In this document: positions 1 to 4,639 of the stretch, in pieces
Position numbering within the stretch: position 1 is the stretch's first letter
Layout: the number at the start of each line of letters is the position of its first letter
Assembly: GCA_964385305.1 (NCBI GenBank)
Contig: CAYLOP010000165.1
Location: forward strand, 1 to 6,563
Direction: 5' to 3'
Length of the DNA: 6,563 nucleotides
DNA from: CAYLOP01 sp964385305
Lineage (GTDB): Bacteria > Chloroflexota > Anaerolineae > Anaerolineales > E44-bin32
Notes under the pieces: model-generated
Told to the model about the DNA's origin: nothing
The model's database searches: none
The model's input: the letters and a program-made list of their open reading frames with translations, nothing else
Position numbers and translations under genes: made by a program

Positions 1-16
1 ATGCCCTGGAGACGTT

Positions 17-1483
17 ATGCAATCGTTAAAAGACGGCATTCAATCGAGATTTGCTCCGATCCTGTTGGCCTGCTTATTGGGGATAGGTTACATTGCCACA
101 CTGCTGCCAGGCATCGGTGTTAATGGCGATGTGGCTAAATTTCAATTTGTTGGAAGGTACCTGGGGACACCGCATGCGACGGGCTATCCTACATATATTT
201 TTATCAATCACATATTTACCAGGCTTTTCCCATTCGGCAGCACGGCCTACAAGGCAAACCTGCTCTCGGCGATATTTGCCGTTGCGGCTGCATTTCTCCT
301 TTTCCGAATCCTTCGGGTGATGCAGGTTCATCCGTTCATCGCATTTTCGGTCGCGTTGGGTTTTGGGTTCACACCCACACTTTGGGAAAACGCAATCATT
401 GCAGAAGTCTATTCCCTGCACATTCTCTTCATGACCGCGACGATCTTCTACTTTATTCGTTGGTTCGACACGAAGAGATCGGCGGATTTCTTGGCGGGTT
501 GCGCTGTATATGCTTTCGCGTTTGGGAATCACCTCACAAGCCTATGGATGCTTCCCGCCATTGTTTATGCCGTCTGGAATGTGGATAGGAAGATCGTCTT
601 TCGACCCAAGATGGCCCTTTGGGTCGCGGCGTTCATTCTTCTATCAGCACTTCAATATACCTACTTCGTTTGGCGAACCTTCGACCCGACGACGGTCTAC
701 CTGGAAATGCGCGCCACCTCGTTGAAGCAATTTATCTGGTTTGTGACGGGTGCCCAGTTCAAACCCGCAATGATGGACTTCGGTCCAATGGCATTGCTTA
801 CAGAGCGGATCCCCATGTTTTGGGGGTTTCTCAAAGACCAATATGGGTTCTGGCTCATTCCTGCCGTCGTGGCCGTGTTTCACCGTAAATTTCGTCCACA
901 GAAAATCTTTCTCATCGTCTATTTTTTGGCGAACATGGCCTATGCCCTGGAGTACGGGATCCCGGATATTGAGCCATATTTCATTCCCAATTATCTAGTA
1001 GTCGCGGTTCTGTTGGGCCTTGGTTTGCACGTTCTGCTCGAAGCACTACCACCCAAAATTAAGACAGCCAGCATTCTTCTCACGATCCTATTTCCGCTTG
1101 CGCTTTTCCTGACGAACTATGAGGTGGTAAACCAGCACGACAACGTTGCTAAAGAGGTTCAGACGCTCGAAATCCTTGAGGCAGTGAGACAGGATGCCTT
1201 GATCTTTGTGCCGGACTATAACGTCTACGAATACCTGATGTATTACCGGATCGCCGAAGGCTGGTCGGAGAAGGGCATCTACCTCATCCATAAGAACCTC
1301 GATACGAATGGCCTGAACGACCTGAAATCCTCGCTTGAAGAAGGGCAGGAGATGGTCGGCGCATCCCGACCGGTCGAGGTGTACATTGCTGGTGTCCCGT
1401 CACGCCAGTTAGCCGCCGTTCAAGATGCCGGTCTTGTGGTGGAAGACATCGCATCGGGTCTGGTTTTCCGGATTACGCGTTAA
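17..1483 (+). CDS. DUF2723 family polytopic membrane protein (putative GT-C-type glycosyltransferase)
   Basis: This 488-residue integral membrane protein belongs to the DUF2723 family, whose members resemble GT-C glycosyltransferases that use lipid-linked sugars outside the membrane. The substrate cannot be read from the sequence. Seen: a first hydrophobic segment (about residues 12-31), then a loop with GDVAKFQ (Asp38) and LGTPHATGYPTY (about 49-60), the usual DUF2723 signature and the likely catalytic Asp position for GT-C folds. Then come WENAIIAEVYSLH (123-135), GNHLTSLW (170-177), many further hydrophobic helices, and DIEPYFIPNY (317-326). After the last helix (about 350-367) a soluble tail of about 120 residues follows, ending in a beta-rich stretch. 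The ATG at 17 has GGAGA at 8-12, only 4 nt away. No in-frame stop is visible upstream, so a start before the window cannot be excluded. GC is about half or lower, clearly below the next genes. Family call strong, enzymatic role inferred. Confidence 0.85.
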   Translation: MQSLKDGIQSRFAPILLACLLGIGYIATLLPGIGVNGDVAKFQFVGRYLGTPHATGYPTYIFINHIFTRLFPFGSTAYKANLLSAIFAVAAAFLLFRILRVMQVHPFIAFSVALGFGFTPTLWENAIIAEVYSLHILFMTATIFYFIRWFDTKRSADFLAGCAVYAFAFGNHLTSLWMLPAIVYAVWNVDRKIVFRPKMALWVAAFILLSALQYTYFVWRTFDPTTVYLEMRATSLKQFIWFVTGAQFKPAMMDFGPMALLTERIPMFWGFLKDQYGFWLIPAVVAVFHRKFRPQKIFLIVYFLANMAYALEYGIPDIEPYFIPNYLVVAVLLGLGLHVLLEALPPKIKTASILLTILFPLALFLTNYEVVNQHDNVAKEVQTLEILEAVRQDALIFVPDYNVYEYLMYYRIAEGWSEKGIYLIHKNLDTNGLNDLKSSLEEGQEMVGASRPVEVYIAGVPSRQLAAVQDAGLVVEDIASGLVFRITR

Positions 1484-1495
1484 GTGTAAGAACAG

Positions 1496-1530
1496 GGATT
1501 AGGGTTCAGGTTTTAGGTTATAGGTTTAAG
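1496..1530. repeat. Heptad array A, first copy (5 units of about GTTTTAG)
   Basis: Five consecutive 7-nt units stay exactly in phase: GGATTAG, GGTTCAG, GTTTTAG, GTTATAG, GTTTAAG. Similar arrays occur at 1632-1659, 5815-5863 and 5985-6012, with GTTATAG always the penultimate recognisable unit. The strict 7-nt spacing with drifting third to fifth bases recalls the short tandemly repeated heptanucleotides described in cyanobacteria, though the unit sequence differs. It lies 12 nt after the DUF2723 stop codon and has no hairpin potential of its own. Confidence 0.7.
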
Positions 1531-1621
1531 AGCAAAAACGCTTGTTCTCGCGCTTGTAAGCCCTCTGGCATTCGTCTGAGCCTTGGGAAACTTATTGGGG
1601 AACTATGGAGCGGAGCGAGGC
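1510..1621 (+). repeat. 112-nt repeat unit, copy 1
   Basis: This unit matches 1639-1750 without gaps at 99 of 112 positions by hand alignment (about 88%). It runs from the last heptads through CTTGTTCTCGCGCTTGTAAG and CTGGCATTCGTCTGA to the motif GGAGCGGAGCGAGGC at its right end (1607-1621). Most differences fall in the A-rich stretch after the heptads and in the segment after GTCTGA, so the two copies have diverged rather than arisen recently. Confidence 0.85.
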
Positions 1622-1638
1622 GGAAGACCGGGTATCAG

Positions 1639-1750
1639 GTTTTAGGTTATAGGTTTAAAAACAATAAAACTTGTTCTCGCGCTTGTAAGCCCGCTGGCAT
1701 TCGTCTGACCCGTGGAAAACCTACGGGGGAACTATGGAGCGGAGTGAGGC
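1639..1750 (+). repeat. 112-nt repeat unit, copy 2
   Basis: This is the second copy of the unit at 1510-1621, offset by exactly 129 nt. It begins with GTTTTAG-GTTATAG heptads and ends in GGAGCGGAGTGAGGC, one base different from copy 1. It runs directly into the palindromic part of the composite element. A degenerate third relative lies at about 5992-6103, where only short blocks such as CTCGCTGGCATTCG and GGAGCGGAGCGAGGC are kept. Confidence 0.85.
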
Positions 1751-1785
1751 TCGAAGCAAGTGACAATGAAAAGCGCGTTTCGGGC

Positions 1786-1828
1786 CGAAGTGGAGCGACT
1801 TTCGGAAGGGGGCGTGCTCCACACTTCG
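1786..1828. repeat. REP-like palindromic core of the composite element
   Basis: CGAAGTGGAGC (1786-1796) can pair with the right arm at 1816-1828: GGAGC with GCTCC, then CGAAGT with ACTTCG after a 2-nt bulge (AC, 1821-1822). This gives an 11-bp interrupted stem over a 19-nt loop. The GGAGC/GCTCC part is kept in the right copy (about 6145-6196). Bulged stems of this size resemble REP elements mobilised by RAYT transposases in other bacteria. No such enzyme is present here, so the comparison is only structural. Confidence 0.5.
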
Positions 1829-1893
1829 TTCTGAGTGCTGCGCGAGGGGACAATGAAATGGTCCACCACAGCCCCCCTTTTGATAACCCTTAC

Positions 1894-1908
1894 AGGGTGC
1901 TGCACCCT
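1894..1908. repeat. Small hairpin inside the 62-nt insertion
   Basis: AGGGTG (1894-1899), loop CTG and CACCCT (1903-1908) form a perfect 6-bp stem with a 3-nt loop. It lies within the stretch that interrupts the CCCCCCTTTT/GGGG block of the left composite repeat and is missing from the equivalent place in the right copy. Confidence 0.5.
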
Positions 1909-2050
1909 TCTCTTTCAGACGACGGTTACCTTCGGTGCGAAGTGGGGCGAACGGGGGGTTAGAAAATGAAATCTAGATTTTTCACAGTCAAGAATTACAT
2001 CGCACATGTTATCTTCACTTTCCAATTTCCCCCCTGTCGTCCCCCCAACT

Positions 2051-2112
2051 CGTCCCTCCGTTTCACTACGGGATGCTGCGCGAGGGACGTGGGGGCAGTA
2101 GTCTGCCCCCAC
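2051..2112. repeat. Two adjoining GC-rich stem-loops
   Basis: The first stem pairs CGTCCCTC (2051-2058) with GAGGGACG (2082-2089) around a 23-nt loop that carries the recurrent GCTGCGCGA motif. The second pairs GTGGGGGCAG (2089-2098) with CTGCCCCCAC (2103-2112), 10 bp with the 4-nt loop TAGT. The stems share only G2089, so they can stack almost end to end. No T-run follows, so a rho-independent terminator is unlikely. A palindromic repeat unit fits better. Confidence 0.6.
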
Positions 2113-2262
2113 ACCCCCGACTACCCGCCTGGGTGCTGCGCGAAGCGGCGTTGTTAGAAGAGCTCATGCGGTCAACCGTCCTTTCCGCTTAAAAGCTTGA
2201 ATGGTGAATTGGTGGGGTTTCTAAGCATTGTCCTGGTGAATACCGGAGCGGAGCGAGGCGAA

Positions 2263-2298
2263 TCAGCCTTCAGCATTTCAGCTATCAGCAGTCAGCAA
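2263..2298. repeat. Heptad array B, first copy (TCAG every 7 nt)
   Basis: TCAG occurs at 2263, 2270, 2278, 2285 and 2292, that is with spacings 7, 8, 7, 7. The consensus is near TCAGCAT. A longer array of the same type lies at 5867-5913 directly after heptad array A. Here it follows a GGAGCGGAGCGAGGC motif (2245-2259) instead. Confidence 0.65.
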
Positions 2299-2344
2299 TA
2301 AAGCAGTGAGCCTGTCGGCAATGAAATGGGCATGAGAGCAATGC

Positions 2345-2445
2345 GGAGCGGAGCGAGGCTTGATGCAGGGATCGATGAAGTGGGTGTGTCAAACCGAAGT
2401 GGAGCGACTCCGCGCAGCGCACCCTGCAAAGTCGCTCGGGATGAC
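2345..2445 (+). repeat. Partial mosaic repeat (middle copy)
   Basis: It begins with GGAGCGGAGCGAGGC (2345-2359) and continues through a diverged stretch to CCGAAGTGGAGCGACTCCG and GCAGCGCACCC, then ends in GTCGCTCGGGATGAC (2431-2445). The central part matches the composite repeats (left about 1785-1800, right about 6137-6168). The last 15-mer differs in one base (G for T at its left-flank position aside) only in context from the two copies near the right end of the window, where ATGTCGCTCGGGATGAC occurs. It therefore links two repeat families in one mosaic. Confidence 0.6.
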
Positions 2446-2494
2446 CATCGTTTGATCGTTTCGTATTTATATCGCCGACAATTCTGAATACTTT

Positions 2495-2541
2495 GTGAGG
2501 GAAAGCGGATAAAGGATACGCCAACCTTGCTTTCCCTACAC
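2495..2541. repeat. Extended stem-loop upstream of the DUF2779 gene
   Basis: AGGGAAAGC (2498-2506) pairs perfectly with GCTTTCCCT (2529-2537). It can be lengthened outward by GTG/CAC (2495-2497 with 2539-2541, one bulged A) and inward by AAGG/CCTT (2512-2515 with 2525-2528, 5-nt bulge), leaving a 9-nt loop. It ends 106 nt before the TTG start and is not part of the repeat families. It could be a structured leader, a processing site or an operator-like dyad. No U-tract follows, so it does not look like a terminator. Confidence 0.45.
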
Positions 2542-2647
2542 AATCAGGAGCAATGAACATACAGCAGGTGAATAGCGTGTAATATCGAATCGGGCCTTCT
2601 TGCAGTATGCTTAAGCCGGCAATTCTGCCGTGTAAGATGGGGGTCTC

Positions 2648-4126
2648 TTGACAGAACGACACATCCTCTCCAAGTCCACCTTCCTGCGTGGCGTGAACTG
2701 TAAAAAATCGCTCTACTTAAACGCTTACCACGATGAATTGCGCGATCCACTCGACACGAGCACCCAGCGACGCATGCGAGAAGGGCGGCGCGTCGGTGAG
2801 TTGGCGCGCGAGCGCTTCCCCGGCGGCGTCCTCGTCCAACCAGGCGCGCCCTTCAACGTGGTGGCTGCGCTGGCGCGTACGCAGGAGTTGATCGAGGGCG
2901 GCGTCCCGGTTATCTACGAGGCCGCCCTGCAGGCTGACGGCGTGCTGGCCTTCCTGGATATCCTCGTACGCGGGGATCGCGGCTGGCAGCTCTACGAGGT
3001 CAAGAGCACGACTAAGGTCAAAGAGGAGCACGTGCTGGACGTCGCGCTGCAGGTGCATCTACTCACACGATTGGGCATGGACGTCGAAGAAGCGGCTGTC
3101 CTGCATCTCAATCGCGACTACGTCCGCCAGGGCGATCTCGATCTACAGGCACTCTTCACACCCGAATCCGTTCTGGAGGAGGTCAACGCACTGCTGCCGT
3201 CCATCGCTGCGGAGATCGAGGCCTGCGCGGAAACGCTGGGGGGTGGGGTGATCCCGGAGATCGACATCGGCCCTTACTGTCGAGATCCGATCGTCTGCGA
3301 CTTCACCGGCCACTGCTGGGCACACATCCCCACGCCTTCCGTCTTCGATGTCAGCTACATCGGGGCCAAGAAGTTCGATCTCTATGAGCGTGGCATCGTG
3401 CGGATCGAGGACATTCCCGACGATTACACACTGAATAGGAGAGCGAGCTTCCATGTGGAGAGCCACAAGGCCTGGCGTGAGACCGTTGACCAGGCCGCGA
3501 TCCGTGCGTTCCTGGATAGCCTGGACTACCCGCTGTTCTTTCTCGACTTCGAGACCTTCAGCCTTCCGATCCCGCCCTTCGACAGTTCCAAACCCTATCT
3601 GCAGATCCCGTTCCAGTATTCACGCCACGTCCAGAATGCGCCAGGTGCGGGAGTCGAGCACAGCGGCTTTCTGGCTGAAGCCGGGCCCGACCCGCGCCTC
3701 CCGCTCCTCGAACGGCTCCTGGCCGAGACAGCGGGTTTCGGGTCGATCTTGGTCTACAATATGACCTTCGAGAAGACCCGCCTGCGTGAGCTGGCGGAGG
3801 CTTTCCCGGCGTATGCGAGCGCCATTGGGGACCGGATTGAGCGGCTTGCCGACCTGATGGTTCCGTTCCGAGATCGCCAGCTCTACAAGCCCGAGATGGG
3901 CGGCTCCTTCTCGATTAAAGCCGTGCTGCCGGCGCTCGTGCCGGACATGAGCTACGAGGGGCTCGAGATCTCAGACGGAACGATGGCAAGCGATGCGTAC
4001 CTCAACCTGTGGGATGAGACCGATCCCAGGCGTATGGAGCGGATCCGGGCGGCGCTGTGGGAATACTGCAAGCTGGACACGCTGGCGATGGTGCGGATCC
4101 TGGAGCGGCTCTATACGGTTCTTTGA
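2648..4126 (+). CDS. DUF2779 protein: Cas4/RecB-like nuclease fused to DEDD-type exonuclease domain
   Basis: The 492-residue length is normal for DUF2779 proteins, predicted nucleases of unproven substrate. N-terminal half, PD-(D/E)XK type: Cys18 in LSKSTFLRGVNCKKSLYL, Glu91, Asp104 (FLDIL), Glu117-x-Lys119 (YEVKS), Gln135, then Cys211, Cys217 and Cys223 (C-x5-C-x5-C). With Cys18 these suggest a 4Fe-4S cluster as in Cas4 and AddB. C-terminal half, DUF2779 proper: Asp300/Glu302 (FLDFETF), QIPFQYS, Asn371/Glu375 (YNMTFEKTRL), Asp402, GSFSIKAVLPAL (419-430) and Asp477 (YCKLDTLAM), matching the DxE, middle and last Asp motifs of DEDD exonucleases. All expected metal ligands appear intact. The TTG start is the first possible one after an in-frame stop at 2633; GGGG at 2639-2643 is a weak, close ribosome site. 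ATG43 would remove the conserved N-terminus. GC is about 60-70%. Family call strong, activity inferred. Confidence 0.88.
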   Translation: MTERHILSKSTFLRGVNCKKSLYLNAYHDELRDPLDTSTQRRMREGRRVGELARERFPGGVLVQPGAPFNVVAALARTQELIEGGVPVIYEAALQADGVLAFLDILVRGDRGWQLYEVKSTTKVKEEHVLDVALQVHLLTRLGMDVEEAAVLHLNRDYVRQGDLDLQALFTPESVLEEVNALLPSIAAEIEACAETLGGGVIPEIDIGPYCRDPIVCDFTGHCWAHIPTPSVFDVSYIGAKKFDLYERGIVRIEDIPDDYTLNRRASFHVESHKAWRETVDQAAIRAFLDSLDYPLFFLDFETFSLPIPPFDSSKPYLQIPFQYSRHVQNAPGAGVEHSGFLAEAGPDPRLPLLERLLAETAGFGSILVYNMTFEKTRLRELAEAFPAYASAIGDRIERLADLMVPFRDRQLYKPEMGGSFSIKAVLPALVPDMSYEGLEISDGTMASDAYLNLWDETDPRRMERIRAALWEYCKLDTLAMVRILERLYTVL

Positions 4127-4160
4127 GCACGAGGCAGGCGGGATCGGCCTCGTCAAGAAA

Positions 4161-4165
4161 GGGGG
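4161..4165 (+). promoter_or_regulatory. Ribosome binding site of the DUF6717 gene
   Basis: AAAGGGGG precedes the ATG at 4174, with GGGGG at 4161-4165 and an 8-nt spacer. It fixes this ATG as the start, and the encoded N-terminus matches the family's usual one. It lies in the 47-nt gap after the DUF2779 stop. Confidence 0.6.
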
Positions 4166-4173
4166 AATAGATC

Positions 4174-4536
4174 ATGGCCAATGTGCTGCGTGTCATCGCG
4201 CCTTACTGGTATGAGGGGACGTGGGTGTTCGACGATCCAGAGGTGGGGTTGGTGCGGGAGCCGTTCGTCTCGGGGGTCCCGGACATGATCGACGATCTTG
4301 TGCAGGATATCCCCAATGCACGTGCGGGTTTTCGTTTGACCTTCTCAGCGGGACCCTTCCCGGGGTATGAAAGGGCGTTGCTGTGGGTGCGGAAAGAGTA
4401 CGGCGGTAACTGGTACCGCTCGGAGGACCCTCCGATGGAGGGCTGGCTATGCCCGGCGCTGTTCAACTATTTTGACGAGGAGCCGGAAAAGCTGTATGTT
4501 CGTGCGGACCCGCTCGAACGCACAAATCAAGCGTGA
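4174..4536 (+). CDS. DUF6717 family protein, function unknown
   Basis: The 120-residue protein is probably cytosolic, with no signal peptide or membrane segment. It matches what I recall of DUF6717 along nearly its whole length: VIAPYWYEGTWVFDDP (about 7-22), GLVREPFVSG (25-34), a helix around DMIDDLVQDIP (37-47), FRLTFSAGPFPGYE (53-66), EYGGNWY (75-81), MEGWLCPALFNYFDE (88-102) and LYVRAD (107-112). It is rich in aromatic residues and acidic, with no recognisable catalytic motif. The 47-nt gap and shared strand suggest co-transcription with the nuclease gene. A strong terminator follows 23 nt after the stop. No function is known to me; a partner or accessory role to the nuclease is only a guess from position. 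Confidence 0.8.
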   Translation: MANVLRVIAPYWYEGTWVFDDPEVGLVREPFVSGVPDMIDDLVQDIPNARAGFRLTFSAGPFPGYERALLWVRKEYGGNWYRSEDPPMEGWLCPALFNYFDEEPEKLYVRADPLERTNQA

Positions 4537-4558
4537 GGGATCGAACCCTTTCGCTATG

Positions 4559-4597
4559 AGAGCCGCAAGGCGAAGGCGCCTTGCGGCTCTACTTTTA
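4559..4597 (+). terminator. Rho-independent terminator between convergent genes
   Basis: AGAGCCGCAAGGCG (4559-4572) and CGCCTTGCGGCTCT (4577-4590) form a perfect 14-bp GC-rich stem with the 4-nt loop AAGG, followed by ACTTTTAG. The T-run serves the rightward operon. In the leftward direction the hairpin is followed by a sequence without Ts, so it would end slipin transcripts less efficiently, though it may still protect their 3' end. Confidence 0.88.
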
Positions 4598-4601
4598 GAA
4601 C

Positions 4602-4639
4602 GCCCCGGTCAGACGTCTATTTATCCTTCAGGCCGGGGC
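4602..4639 (-). other. Inverted repeat across the slipin stop codon
   Basis: GCCCCGG (4602-4608) is the inverted complement of CCGGGGC (4633-4639), with the slipin TAA stop (4621-4623) in the loop. In leftward RNA the 7-bp stem is followed by GTTCTAAAAG, a poor U-tract. It may be a weak 3' hairpin of the slipin mRNA, or chance. Confidence 0.3.

Larger units (their letters stand above)
1617..1962 (+). repeat. Composite mosaic repeat, left copy
   Basis: The order of blocks is AGGCGGAAGA, heptads A, the CTGGCATTCG block, GGAGCGGAGTGAGGC, TCGAAGCAAGTGACAATGAA with AAGCGCGTTTCGGGCCGA, a palindromic core (1786-1828), TTCTGAGTGCTGCGCGAGGG, then CCCCCCTTTT ... GGGGCGAACGGGGGGTTAG. The same blocks recur in the same order and orientation at 5970-6281. 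The stretches from 1736 to 1796 and from 1805 to 1851 are nearly identical to the right copy. The final C6T4/G-rich block is split here by 62 bases (1882-1943), against 5 in the right copy. No transposase or integrase is encoded within it. Confidence 0.8.
1484..2647. other. Gene-free, repeat-rich intergenic tract (left)
   Basis: These 1164 bases hold no ORF that looks like a protein. The short open frames run across repeat copies and palindromes and have no family signature. From left to right the tract holds 7-nt-period arrays with a duplicated 112-nt unit (1496-1750), a composite palindromic element (to 1962), an AT-richer stretch (about 1963-2035), a GC-rich pair of adjacent hairpins (2051-2112), a unique stretch (about 2113-2244), further GGAGCGGAGCGAGGC-type motifs with a second heptad array (2245-2445), and a unique leader-like stretch with a long hairpin before the nuclease gene (2446-2647). 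I found no convincing sigma-70 promoter for the downstream gene. Confidence 0.7.

Noticed and set aside
3..29. Possible tail of an upstream gene ending at a TAA in frame 3 and overlapping the DUF2723 start
   Set aside because: Only eight codons are visible, too few to support a gene; it would fit an operon overlap but cannot be told from chance.
1496..1530. Telomere-like repeat (TTAGGG-type)
   Set aside because: A single TTAGGG-like unit is present; the other units drift, the arrays are internal and short, and the neighbouring genes are bacterial.
2089..2112. Rho-independent terminator
   Set aside because: The hairpin is strong, but no T-run follows on either strand.
1744..2157. Short rightward open frames of 63-72 codons in the left tract
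   Set aside because: They run through repeat copies and hairpins, lack convincing ribosome sites and have no family-like composition.
1484..2647. tRNA or other standard structural RNA gene
   Set aside because: No cloverleaf with a recognisable T-loop motif was found by eye in either gene-free tract; the palindromes belong to repeat families.
2285..2750. Leftward open frames of 68-125 codons opposite the nuclease leader
   Set aside because: They cross heptad array B and the middle mosaic repeat, are Cys/His/Arg-rich in a way typical of antisense translation, and one overlaps the start of the real gene.
2648..4126. Cas4 of a CRISPR adaptation module
   Set aside because: The protein is far longer than Cas4, has the DUF2779 C-terminal half, and no cas1, cas2 or repeat array is nearby.
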